Below, in pieces: positions 35,072-43,839 of a stretch of 64,000 nucleotides of DNA. Position 1 is the first letter of the stretch. Each line of letters opens with the position of its first letter. Made by a program: the position numbers and the translations under genes. The notes under the pieces are model-generated. The model had not been told where the DNA came from and did no database searches. It was given only the letters and a program-made list of their open reading frames with translations. This DNA is from UKL13-3 sp044353855. GTDB taxonomy: Bacteria; Bacteroidota; Bacteroidia; UKL13-3. Location of the stretch: positions 248,001 through 312,000 of the forward strand of contig JBILBF010000001.1 in the NCBI GenBank assembly GCA_044353855.1. The letters are read 5' to 3'.

Positions 35072-35770
35072 TTAATATTTTCTGGCAAAAATAGCTTCTA
35101 AATTACGTTTAGGCATTTCAAAATTTGGATATACTTCCAACGCTTTAAAGTACATTTCTTTTGCATTGGTAATATCTTTTCGCTGCATGTAAACATACCC
35201 TTTCATATTATATGCTGCAGCCAGTACAGGTACTTTTTGTTTGTTTTGCTCATCAATAAAAATATCCAAGCTATCTGTTTTATTGTTTTTAAATTCTTCG
35301 AGTATAAAGTTGATGGTATTCATAGCCTCTTTTGCTTGACCACCGGCCAATTGCAAAGAAGCCATTTGCGCAATGTATTGTGGTTTTTTGGTTTGTTGAT
35401 ACAACTTTTCAAGTAGTATAAACTGACCATCCATATCGCCTAATTGTTGTAAATAAAGCACTTTAATATTTAAGAATTTTTCGTCATTGGGATATCTTTT
35501 AAGTGTTTCTTCATTTGTAACCATGCACGCTTCAATATTATTAATTGCACCATACAATTCAGGCAACGAATCACGTAAGGCATTTGTTGAATCTGTTAAC
35601 AAAATCATTTGAATAGCATAAATGGATGTATGCAAATCTTTTAATTTCATGCTTTTTTCATATAACTTTTGATAGTTATCGTTTACGTTTACTGATTCGG
35701 GTTTGCTCCCTCTATTGCATGAAAAACAAAAAATTGTTGTAGCGGAGAGAATGATTAAAATTTGTTTCAT
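35072..35770 (-). CDS. TPR-repeat lipoprotein of unknown function
   Basis: 232 residues. The N-terminus is a lipoprotein signal with the lipobox ending FCFSC (Cys at about residue 18), so the mature protein should be anchored to a membrane by its lipidated Cys. The remainder is alpha-helical with repeats of tetratricopeptide character; the clearest is PVLAAAYNMKGYVYMQRKDI followed by TNAKEMYFKALEVYPN at the C-terminal end. TPR arrays mediate protein-protein contacts. No partner is evident from the neighbours. Its stop is 13 bases from that of the convergent glycosyltransferase gene. Confidence 0.75.
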   Translation of the reverse strand: MKQILIILSATTIFCFSCNRGSKPESVNVNDNYQKLYEKSMKLKDLHTSIYAIQMILLTDSTNALRDSLPELYGAINNIEACMVTNEETLKRYPNDEKFLNIKVLYLQQLGDMDGQFILLEKLYQQTKKPQYIAQMASLQLAGGQAKEAMNTINFILEEFKNNKTDSLDIFIDEQNKQKVPVLAAAYNMKGYVYMQRKDITNAKEMYFKALEVYPNFEMPKRNLEAIFARKY

Positions 35771-35830
35771 ATAGTATGTGTTAACTGTTTATTGTGTAGT
35801 AATATGCCTGTAACATTAGTTGCCTAAGAG

Positions 35831-36856
35831 CTATTGAATAGATGCCATAAACTGCTTACAGGTTTCTTCAATTGTTTGTTCCATCGGTGTAAATTTAAAT
35901 CCAATTGTTTGTTCGATTTTATGGCTATTATAATAAAATTGGTTTAATGATGCACGAGCAGTTTCTTTAGTAAGAGAAGGTGTTTTTCCTAACACAAAAC
36001 TTTTTACTGCATCAACTCTCCATGCTATTTGAGCAAGAAGTTTATTGACTTTGATAAAAGGTTTTTTCTTGCCTAAATAAGCAGCAACTGTATTTAAATA
36101 CCATTGCATATTTACATTTTTTCCAACCAAAACAAATCGCTGATTATATATTTCTTTTTGGGTAAGTTCAATCATGGCCTTAGCAACATCTTTTACATCT
36201 ACATACCCATTTACCCCATTGGTAAAAAAAGGCATTCCTTTCCATACCAATTGAAACAATTTACAAGATCCTTTATTCCAATTTCCAACCCCCAAAATAA
36301 CACCTGGATTAACAATGATAACATTTAATCCTTCTTCTGATGCCCGCCACACTTCCATCTCTGCTTTATACTTACTTAATGCATAATTACTGTTGTGTTT
36401 TGAATGGTTCCATTTCGTTTTTTCAGAAACTGAATCACCCGATTTAGCACGACCTAAAGCTGCTATTGAACTAACATGACAAAACTTTTTTATTCCTTTT
36501 TGTAAACACATATTAACCATATTGGTGGTTCCTTCTACATTTACCTTCATTAAAAGGTCATGGTCTTTTTGAAGAAAAGAAACAATTGCAGCACAATGAT
36601 AAACCTCCTCAATACCTGTTAAGGAGCTATCTAAAGAAGGCAAATCATTTATGTCGGCAATTTGCCAGCTTAGCAATTGTAACAACTCCTGTTGTTGTTC
36701 CGCGTTTTTATGTTTAAAATAATAGGCAAAAACACGTTCAAATTCGTTCATAGACGAAAAGGCACGTTTGAATGCCCTGACTTTTTTGCCCTGTTCAAGC
36801 AACATACATACTACATAAGAGCCAAGAAAACCACTTGCTCCACTTACTGCAATCAC
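35831..36856 (-). CDS. NAD(P)-dependent epimerase/dehydratase (extended SDR)
   Basis: 341 residues from a GTG start; no in-frame ATG is found just upstream. The Rossmann motif VSGASGFLGSYV opens the protein. The extended-SDR catalytic set is visible: VSSIAALG (Ser) and YALSKYKAE (Tyr-x-x-x-Lys, about residue 160). NPGVILGVGNW follows. The group includes nucleoside-diphosphate-sugar epimerases, dihydroflavonol reductase-like enzymes and 3-beta-hydroxysteroid dehydrogenase-like proteins. The substrate cannot be told, though the C-terminal half lacks the sugar-nucleotide-specific motifs I would expect in GalE or RmlB. It is transcribed away from the arginase-fold gene, with 65 bases between the two starts. 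Confidence 0.82.
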   Translation of the reverse strand: MIAVSGASGFLGSYVVCMLLEQGKKVRAFKRAFSSMNEFERVFAYYFKHKNAEQQQELLQLLSWQIADINDLPSLDSSLTGIEEVYHCAAIVSFLQKDHDLLMKVNVEGTTNMVNMCLQKGIKKFCHVSSIAALGRAKSGDSVSEKTKWNHSKHNSNYALSKYKAEMEVWRASEEGLNVIIVNPGVILGVGNWNKGSCKLFQLVWKGMPFFTNGVNGYVDVKDVAKAMIELTQKEIYNQRFVLVGKNVNMQWYLNTVAAYLGKKKPFIKVNKLLAQIAWRVDAVKSFVLGKTPSLTKETARASLNQFYYNSHKIEQTIGFKFTPMEQTIEETCKQFMASIQ

Positions 36857-36921
36857 GATGTGGAAATGTTTATTTAATACCGCACGAAATTAGGGTATTT
36901 TGTAGTAAGTAAACAAACACA

Positions 36922-38088
36922 ATGCAACTATCTGATTTTTTAAGTCCAGTAAACGAACACATTTTTTCAACCATTCAGGAAAGTTCTCCCAAAACATTGG
37001 TGAATGTTACAGACATTTTTGTAAAACACATGCCTGATTTAACAGGTGTAACCATTGCAATAGTTGGCGTACAAGAAGATCGAATAAAGCCTGAATATAA
37101 GGGATGCGAAACTTCGCCTGATGAAGTTCGCAAACATTTTTACCAATTGGCTCAACCAAAATATGATATCAGAATGGTTGATTTGGGAAACATTGAGGCG
37201 GGATCTACTGTAAATGACACTCTATTTGCGCTCAACGCTGTTTTGCAATACTTACACGAACGAAAAATTATTACTATCATACTTGGTGGAACGCAAGAGC
37301 TGGCTTATGCTCAATATACCTCATACCAAGGTTTAAATCATGCTGTAAATGCTGCAGTTACTGATGCCCGAATCGATTTAAAACAACACGAATCTGATCA
37401 TAATCAAACAAGTTTTTTATATAAAATGATTGCTCATCAGCCTAATTATTTATTTAATATTGTTCACTTAGCCAATCAAAATTATTTTATCGAACAAGAG
37501 AGCTTAGATTCTTTTGAAAAAATGAATTTTGATATTGTCCGTCTTGGAAATGTGAGAAATAAACCACAAGAAACAGAGCCGCTTTTACGCAACGCCAATA
37601 TGTTTGTAATGAGCATGAATAGCATAAGAGCTGCTGATTGTCCTGCTTCAACGGATGCAAATCCCAATGGGTTATTTGGTGAAGAAGCCTGTCAAATCAT
37701 TCGATATGCCGGAATGGGTAACGAGTTAACGACCATTGGTTTTTATGATTTAAACACCTCAAAAGATATTGATGGAAGAAGCGCAAAACTTGTATCACAA
37801 ATGGTATGGTATTTTATTGATGGTGTTTATGCTCGTACAAATGATTATCCGAGTGTAGAAAGTAGCGACTATTTAATATACCGAAGCACCTTTAAAAACA
37901 GCAACCACGAAATTGTATTTTACAAAAACACCACAACCAATAGATGGTGGATGGAGGTTCCATACCCAAAAGAGCGAAGCAATCAAAAAGGATTATTTAT
38001 GGTTCCTTGTAGTTATGCCGATTATCAATTAGCACAAACAGATGAGATACCTGATAGGTGGATGAAAGCGTATCAAAAACTTTTGTAA
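36922..38088 (+). CDS. Arginase/formimidoylglutamase-fold protein with altered metal ligands
   Basis: 388 residues with the ureohydrolase fold: VTIAIVGVQEDR, then ILGGTQELAYAQY (about 121-131), VTDARIDL (146-153), and MSMNSIRAADCPASTDANP (about 230-248). It ends in PNGLFGEEACQIIRYAGMG and a C-terminal tail. In active arginases and formimidoylglutamases these positions read GGxH, DAHxD and SxDxDxxDP and hold two Mn2+ ions. Here the His residues are Thr-Gln and Arg, and the third motif has Asn in place of an Asp. From memory, Bacteroidota carry a conserved subfamily with GG[ST]QD and D[SA]RxDL, often labelled formimidoylglutamase, to which this protein belongs. A di-manganese hydrolase activity is therefore doubtful, and the real role is unknown. 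Confidence 0.8.
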   Translation: MQLSDFLSPVNEHIFSTIQESSPKTLVNVTDIFVKHMPDLTGVTIAIVGVQEDRIKPEYKGCETSPDEVRKHFYQLAQPKYDIRMVDLGNIEAGSTVNDTLFALNAVLQYLHERKIITIILGGTQELAYAQYTSYQGLNHAVNAAVTDARIDLKQHESDHNQTSFLYKMIAHQPNYLFNIVHLANQNYFIEQESLDSFEKMNFDIVRLGNVRNKPQETEPLLRNANMFVMSMNSIRAADCPASTDANPNGLFGEEACQIIRYAGMGNELTTIGFYDLNTSKDIDGRSAKLVSQMVWYFIDGVYARTNDYPSVESSDYLIYRSTFKNSNHEIVFYKNTTTNRWWMEVPYPKERSNQKGLFMVPCSYADYQLAQTDEIPDRWMKAYQKLL

Positions 38089-38094
38089 AACGTT

Positions 38095-39555
38095 TTATTT
38101 AATATTAGCTTTTGCCTCTAACATCCAACGTTCAACAGTTGAGGGTTGTCTAAAATTTGAGGGTTCTGTTTGTTTGTAAAACTTAGGATTAAAAAAAACA
38201 GTTGCATAAACAGCTCCATTTTCATAACTTCTACCAAACCAGTTTTGTGTTAGATAATGTATTTCGTCTTGTGAAAATTCAGCATTAATATTGGATTGTA
38301 CAATCGCTGGAATATCCTCTAGTGGTTGATCATTTAAACGTTTACACCAAAAACCTTGAGCTTGTAAATACATTAATTCTGCTGGATTTGCAATTGGGGC
38401 ATGACTAAAAAAAACGGTATTTCCATATTGTTGCTGAATACTTTTATTGATTGGAAAAAAGCTACGGTAGGCAAGTGTGGCATCTCCTATGGTTTTACCA
38501 GGGTAGTATAAAAAGTTTCCAGCTACCAAAGAAGTAAACAGCAGTATAAACAGCCCATTTTGCACAGCAGGTTTTAGTTGCGAAACAACAGCTACAGCAA
38601 CTAAAATAGCCAACATTCCGAAGGCCATAAAATAACGATGTCCAATCGTATTGCTTAAAAATATTGCTATTGCTAAACAACACGGAACAATTAATATTAA
38701 CAGCTGTAAGAGTTCTTTTCTGGATTGCTTTTGTTTGAAAAACCCAAAACCCAAAACCAAATAAACGGGCAACATTCCATAATCCAACAATCGCCAAATG
38801 ATTAGCATCATTGCTTTAATATATTCTCCAATTGTATTAAGGTTTTTAACATCGTTGTATTGAGGGGAGACCAATAACCAACCAGCATGGTGGTAATGCA
38901 CAAAAAGCCAAGTGGTAAAAACAATTACAGGGAGTGTATAATAAATCCATCTATTCAACAACCATTTAACCAAAGTAAGTTGTTTCAACACAATCACAGT
39001 TCGATACACATCGAAACTTGCCAAAGACAGCAATAAAAAAGGGGCTTGCAAATGGGTTGCACACATGCATACCGAAGCAACACAAATGACTGCTCTGTGT
39101 TGAGTCAAGACTCCATACACAGCAAATAAAAAAAAACACATTAATGGAACAGTATTCAACATCATTGCGCTTTGAGCTAAATATGTTGGAAAAACCAACA
39201 CTAAAACTGTTGAAATATTTACGTAGAAAGTTGTTAAAAGAGCACCTGCAACTTTGCGAAAAGCATAAACCAATACAATAGCCCAAACACAGCTATACAG
39301 ATGTGAAATCCATAAAGTGCGACCAGCTATTTTCCATACAATAGCCAATATATATGAATATGCAGTTGGGTGGCCAGGATCAGCCTGTAATGGGTAAAAA
39401 ATAGTGGAAAGATGGTTGTTATAAATTTGAGTTGCGGCTTGAGAAGTAGACGCTATAGCGTCTCCAAAAAAAGGGTCGTTTTTTACCCAAAACCAAAGGA
39501 CACATTGCACTGCAACAACTATCAAAAAGAAATATTTGGAAGAAAAAATATTCAT
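38095..39555 (-). CDS. Multi-pass membrane protein, GT-C-like
   Basis: 486 residues, about eleven hydrophobic segments. The first loop after the N-terminal helix contains acidic residues (KNDPFFGDAIASTSQAATQI and then DPGHPTAYSYILAIVWKI). It resembles the catalytic loop of PMT-type lipid-linked glycosyltransferases, where an Asp in the first periplasmic loop is essential. A soluble C-terminal tail of about 100 residues follows. Family assignment is by topology and loop composition only. Its start lies 30 bases after the stop of bshA, in the same direction, so co-transcription with bshA is likely; a functional link is not obvious. It is convergent with the arginase-fold gene, with 6 bases between the stops. 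Confidence 0.6.
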   Translation of the reverse strand: MNIFSSKYFFLIVVAVQCVLWFWVKNDPFFGDAIASTSQAATQIYNNHLSTIFYPLQADPGHPTAYSYILAIVWKIAGRTLWISHLYSCVWAIVLVYAFRKVAGALLTTFYVNISTVLVLVFPTYLAQSAMMLNTVPLMCFFLFAVYGVLTQHRAVICVASVCMCATHLQAPFLLLSLASFDVYRTVIVLKQLTLVKWLLNRWIYYTLPVIVFTTWLFVHYHHAGWLLVSPQYNDVKNLNTIGEYIKAMMLIIWRLLDYGMLPVYLVLGFGFFKQKQSRKELLQLLILIVPCCLAIAIFLSNTIGHRYFMAFGMLAILVAVAVVSQLKPAVQNGLFILLFTSLVAGNFLYYPGKTIGDATLAYRSFFPINKSIQQQYGNTVFFSHAPIANPAELMYLQAQGFWCKRLNDQPLEDIPAIVQSNINAEFSQDEIHYLTQNWFGRSYENGAVYATVFFNPKFYKQTEPSNFRQPSTVERWMLEAKANIK

Positions 39556-39585
39556 CTGTTTACTAAAACCGCCATTTACTTTCCC

Positions 39586-40728
39586 TTATAATGACGTGGC
39601 ATGTGCCTTTGCAATAACCTCATCATACATTTCTTCATATTGAGGAACAATTTTATTTATGTGAAAATCCATTGCACGCTCACGGGCATTTTGTTTAAAT
39701 TCTTTTAATCGATTTTCGTCTGTCAAAATAAAAACAGCTTTTTCGGCCATTCCTGCAATGTCACCTACATTACACATAAAACCTGTTTTACCTTCAATCA
39801 TCAATTCGGGTATACCTCCAGCATTACTCGAAACTACAGGAACTTCGCAGGCCATTGCTTCTAATGCTGCTAAACCAAAACTTTCTGTTTCGGAAGGCAT
39901 TAAAAACAAATCGCCAATAGAAAGAACTTCTTCAACGGCATCTTGTTTACCTAAAAAACTAATGCCATCACACAAATCTAATTCTCTGCACAATTGTTCA
40001 ATATTTTGCCGTTCGGGGCCATCCCCCACCAATAATAATTTCACATTTAATTTAGCGCGAACCAAGCCAAATATTCTCACCACATCTTCTACTCTTTTTA
40101 CTTTTCTAAAATTAGATGTATGGATTAATATTTTTTCTCCATTGGGTGCTACCGCTTTTTTAAAATGCTCTTTTGCTTGTTTACTAAAGCGATCAAAATC
40201 TATAAAATTGGGTATTACTTTAATATCGCGTGTTACTTTAAAATGCTCATACGTGTCCCGCTTTAAAGAGTCAGAAACGGTTGTAACTCCAGTGGATTGA
40301 TTGATTGAATAGGTAACAACTGGCTCAAATGATTTATCCTTTCCTACCAATGTAATATCAGTACCGTGCAAGGTAGTTACGATAGGAATATATATTCCCT
40401 CAGTGGCTAAAATATGCTTAGCCATAACTGCTGCCGAAGCGTGTGGTATTGCATAATGTACATGCAACACATCAAGTTTTTCAAACTTTACAACATCAAC
40501 CAATCGGCTGGTTAAAGCTGTTTCATAAGGAGGAAAATCGAACAATGGATAATGTGAAACATATACTTCGTGAAAAAATATATTACCTGTAAAAAAATCT
40601 AAGCGTGCTGGTTGTTTATAGGATATAAAATGAACTTGGTGGCCTCGCATGGACAACGCTTTTCCTAGTTCTGTAGCTACTACTCCGCTTCCACCATACG
40701 TTGGGTAACAAACAATTCCTATTTTCAT
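39586..40728 (-). CDS. bshA: N-acetyl-alpha-D-glucosaminyl L-malate synthase (bacillithiol synthesis)
   Basis: 380 residues, GT4-family GT-B glycosyltransferase that joins UDP-GlcNAc to L-malate, the first step of bacillithiol synthesis in the cytoplasm. BshA landmarks are very clear: MKIGIVCYPTYGGSGVVATE at the N-terminus, HVHYAIPHA, VTTLHGTDITLVG, and VTTVSDSLKRDTYEHF. IPNFIDFDRF and the donor-binding motif PSETESFGLAALEAMACEVP with EGKTGFMCNVGD complete the set. Bacillithiol is the low-molecular-weight thiol of Firmicutes and many Bacteroidota. bshB and bshC are not in this window. The GT-C-like gene at 38095 follows in the same direction. Confidence 0.95.
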   Translation of the reverse strand: MKIGIVCYPTYGGSGVVATELGKALSMRGHQVHFISYKQPARLDFFTGNIFFHEVYVSHYPLFDFPPYETALTSRLVDVVKFEKLDVLHVHYAIPHASAAVMAKHILATEGIYIPIVTTLHGTDITLVGKDKSFEPVVTYSINQSTGVTTVSDSLKRDTYEHFKVTRDIKVIPNFIDFDRFSKQAKEHFKKAVAPNGEKILIHTSNFRKVKRVEDVVRIFGLVRAKLNVKLLLVGDGPERQNIEQLCRELDLCDGISFLGKQDAVEEVLSIGDLFLMPSETESFGLAALEAMACEVPVVSSNAGGIPELMIEGKTGFMCNVGDIAGMAEKAVFILTDENRLKEFKQNARERAMDFHINKIVPQYEEMYDEVIAKAHATSL

Positions 40729-40800
40729 TTAATACATTTAAAGTACAAGGTTACAACAAACAACTCAATGAAATGGTACAAATAATTATTGCTGCTATTT

Positions 40801-43719
40801 CTATCTATCTTTTAAAGCATCATACACCACATCTTGGATATGGGTGCGAACATTCAACTCTACAAGTTTATTGTTCACTGCACTGGGGTGAACCCTGTTA
40901 CTCAAAAAAACATATACAATCTTATTTTTAGGATCAGCCCAAGCACAAGTACCTGTAAAACCCGTATGGCCAAATGCTAAGGGTGAAACAAATTTGCCGG
41001 TAGGTGACGGTTTTTTGGGGTCGCTTTCTGGCTTGTCAAAACCTAATCCTCTACGATTGTTTTTAGTTTGTTTTTTAGTGAATAACTCAACCGTTGACGC
41101 TTTCAAAATTCTTTTATTGCCATAAACTCCTTGATTTAGGAGCATTTGCATGATAACAGCTACATCATTTGCACTACCAAATAAACCAGCATGACCACTT
41201 ACCCCTCCCAACAAAGCGGCTGTTTGATCGTGCACAAACCCTTGCAATCGTTGTTGCCTAAATAGGGTGTCATCTTCAGTCGGAATCAACCAATCAGGGT
41301 TTGTGTGTTGTATAGGATTAAAGGAAAGGTTGGCTAAGTTTAGTGGCACATAAACATACTTTTGTAAATATTGCTCAAAGGGCATATTCGTTTGGTGTTC
41401 TATAACTTTACGTAACAACATAAATCCAATATCCGAATACACGTAATCGCCTGGTTTTTTAACATCTGTTTGAATTATTTGCCGCCAAAGCATAGGCTCA
41501 TATTGTTGGTGTAGATACAAGTTTTGAGCAACAGGTACTGTATAGTTTGAATCTTGCGTTTCGGCATACAACAAATTACTTGGTTTACCATCTATAAGTG
41601 TTTTTTTATAAAATGGCACAAACGGAACTAAACCTGCCTGATGCAATAACACATCACTAATAAGCAGCTTTTCTTTGTTGGTGCCTTTAAGTTCTGGTAA
41701 ATAATCGCCTAATGAAGCATCAAGTTTAATGTTATGGTCGTCATACAACCGCATAACGGCAATAGTTGTTGCCAGTATTTTGGTAAGCGATGCCAAATCA
41801 TACATGTGATAGTTTTTTACTGCAATGGCACTATCATACGTTTGATAACCAAATGCTTTTTGGTAAATAACTTTACCGTCTTTAGCAACTAAAACTTGAG
41901 CGCCCGGCATTGCTTTTTTAGCAATAGCATCCATCACAATGGTATCAATAAATTGCAAGGGGAGAGACACCACATTTTTTTCCTCAGGAAACAGATATTC
42001 AAAACGAGGTTTGGCTTCCGTAAATATACCAGCACCCATTGGGAATTCTTTACACACAGTAACAGGCAATATTCCAGTAGCTTTACTTCCGCCAAATAAA
42101 ACTTGAACAGCTAATTGATTATTTTGTTCCAAATCTTCAAAAGATACAATCACGTTTTTAGCCGCAACAAAATTTGATAACATATAAGGATTACCGTTAC
42201 ACACTAAAATTATTTTTTTTGAGGAGGCGATAATCTTATTGACAAACTCAATTTGCAATGGTGTAAGTCCAAGTTTTTTTGCTACAAATCGGCTGGTATT
42301 TTGAAGACTTAATACAATTAAATTATACTCATTTAACACCCCTCTTAATGTATCAAACGATGTAGCCAAATCATTTTTGTCAATACTAAAATAGTCTGCT
42401 TTACAATAGTTCATGCACATTTCTTGAAAGGGAGTGAGTTGACTTGACCCAACAGAAACGATTGCCATTTTATACAATTCAGGATTTTCAATAGGAATAA
42501 TTCTATCGTCATTTTTAGCAACAACAATTCCTTGTTTAGTTATTTTTTTGGCGGTAAGGTAATTGTTACAACAGTTTAAATCGTCAACTAAATGAGCTGT
42601 TTCAATTGGTTTGTACTGAGCTAATCCAGCCCAATATTTTGCCATCAATATTTTTTTGCAACTGCGCTCAATTTGTTCTTGGGTTATAAGGCCACTATCA
42701 AGGTATTGTTTAATCATGGAAACCGATTGGTTTACATCTTCTACAAACTCCATCAAATCATTACCAGCAGCTAATGCTTTTGCTGTTACTTCTCCCGGTT
42801 TATAAAAATCTGTAACCCCTTTCATATTTAAAGCATCGGTTACAACAAGACCCGTAAATCCCATTTCCTCTTTCAACAAACCGGTTACAATTGGTTTAGA
42901 TAAAGATGCTGGTGTATTGGCGGTTGTATCTAATGCAGGTACATTTAAATGAGCAGTCATCACACTCATTATATCGTTTTTTATAAGTTCTTTAAAAGGA
43001 TACAATTCTAACGAATCCAACCTTTTGCGATCTCCTTTTACTACAGGCAAACTAAAGTGCGAATCTGTTTCCGTATCTCCATGTCCAGGGAAATGTTTGG
43101 CACAGGCAAGAACTTGTTGTGCCTGCATTCCTTTTGCATATTGTATCCCTAACTTTGCTACCCAAAATTTATTTTCACCAAAGCTTCTATCGTTTATTAC
43201 TGGGTTATTGGGATTATTGTTTACATCTAAAACAGGTGCAAAATTAATATGAATACCCATGCGTTTGCATTGCTGACCAACTCTAGTTCCCATTTCAAAA
43301 GCCAGCTCTTCGTTTTGTGTTGCACCAAGTACCATTTGACGAGGAAAAGATAAAACACTATCTATTCTCATGGCAATGCCCCATTCGCCATCAATACCAA
43401 CCAACAGTGGTACTTTCGATAGTGACTGATAATGATTAATAAGCTGTGCTTGTTTTGTTGGAGCACTCTTAAAAACAATGATGCCGCCAATTTTTTGTTC
43501 TCTAACAGCACATTCAATTTCTTTGATATGTGACGAATCTCTATTGGCAAATGCAGCCAACATAATTAATTGTGTTATGCGTTCATCTGGGGTTAGCGTT
43601 TGGTAAACAGAGTCTACCCATTTATTTGGTTTTTGCCAATTAAGGGTTTGTCCATTTGCATCAGCAACAACTAGCAACAACAACCAGTAATATATTATTT
43701 TTAAAAAACGTGTTTTCAT
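40801..43719 (-). CDS. Fusion of GH3 beta-N-acetylhexosaminidase and beta-lactamase-fold serine hydrolase
   Basis: 972 residues with a signal peptide (about 1-24, ending ADANGQ). The N-terminal ~550 residues are glycoside hydrolase family 3 of the NagZ type. AKHFPGHGDTETDSHFSLP (about residue 211) holds the His-Asp acid/base loop, and LVVTDALNMKGV (about 296) holds the Asp nucleophile. The C-terminal ~380 residues are a class C beta-lactamase/DD-peptidase-like domain. Ser-Leu-Thr-Lys at about residue 644 has the Ser-x-x-Lys nucleophile, YSDIGF at about 763 is the Tyr motif, and HTGFTG at about 918 replaces Lys-Thr-Gly. This predicts a periplasmic or surface enzyme that trims GlcNAc from muropeptides and hydrolyses an ester or D-amino-acid bond. 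Such two-domain proteins occur in Bacteroidota. Confidence 0.9.
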   Translation of the reverse strand: MKTRFLKIIYYWLLLLVVADANGQTLNWQKPNKWVDSVYQTLTPDERITQLIMLAAFANRDSSHIKEIECAVREQKIGGIIVFKSAPTKQAQLINHYQSLSKVPLLVGIDGEWGIAMRIDSVLSFPRQMVLGATQNEELAFEMGTRVGQQCKRMGIHINFAPVLDVNNNPNNPVINDRSFGENKFWVAKLGIQYAKGMQAQQVLACAKHFPGHGDTETDSHFSLPVVKGDRKRLDSLELYPFKELIKNDIMSVMTAHLNVPALDTTANTPASLSKPIVTGLLKEEMGFTGLVVTDALNMKGVTDFYKPGEVTAKALAAGNDLMEFVEDVNQSVSMIKQYLDSGLITQEQIERSCKKILMAKYWAGLAQYKPIETAHLVDDLNCCNNYLTAKKITKQGIVVAKNDDRIIPIENPELYKMAIVSVGSSQLTPFQEMCMNYCKADYFSIDKNDLATSFDTLRGVLNEYNLIVLSLQNTSRFVAKKLGLTPLQIEFVNKIIASSKKIILVCNGNPYMLSNFVAAKNVIVSFEDLEQNNQLAVQVLFGGSKATGILPVTVCKEFPMGAGIFTEAKPRFEYLFPEEKNVVSLPLQFIDTIVMDAIAKKAMPGAQVLVAKDGKVIYQKAFGYQTYDSAIAVKNYHMYDLASLTKILATTIAVMRLYDDHNIKLDASLGDYLPELKGTNKEKLLISDVLLHQAGLVPFVPFYKKTLIDGKPSNLLYAETQDSNYTVPVAQNLYLHQQYEPMLWRQIIQTDVKKPGDYVYSDIGFMLLRKVIEHQTNMPFEQYLQKYVYVPLNLANLSFNPIQHTNPDWLIPTEDDTLFRQQRLQGFVHDQTAALLGGVSGHAGLFGSANDVAVIMQMLLNQGVYGNKRILKASTVELFTKKQTKNNRRGLGFDKPESDPKKPSPTGKFVSPLAFGHTGFTGTCAWADPKNKIVYVFLSNRVHPSAVNNKLVELNVRTHIQDVVYDALKDR

Positions 43720-43801
43720 CTATGTATGTGCAAAAAACGCCTATTTTGGGTGGTTTTGTATCTTTTGTAAGCGTAAGTTATGGACGTAAATATCAACATC
43801 A

Positions 43802-43833
43802 TTGTGAGCGGCCACCAATATTAATTATCTTGC
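43802..43833 (+). promoter_or_regulatory. Possible mutL promoter
   Basis: TTG at 43802-43804, a 21-base spacer, then TATCTTGC at 43826-43833, a partial match to TAnnTTTG. It lies immediately before ATG 43840, which would give a nearly leaderless mRNA. Confidence 0.3.
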
Positions 43834-43839
43834 ACCTTG

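Noticed and set aside
36922..38088. Naming the arginase-fold gene hutG or rocF
   Set aside because: The metal-binding His residues are absent and no histidine- or arginine-degradation genes are adjacent.
40701..40931. 76-codon plus-strand frame
   Set aside because: It crosses the start of bshA and the end of the GH3 fusion gene on the other strand, with no family resemblance.
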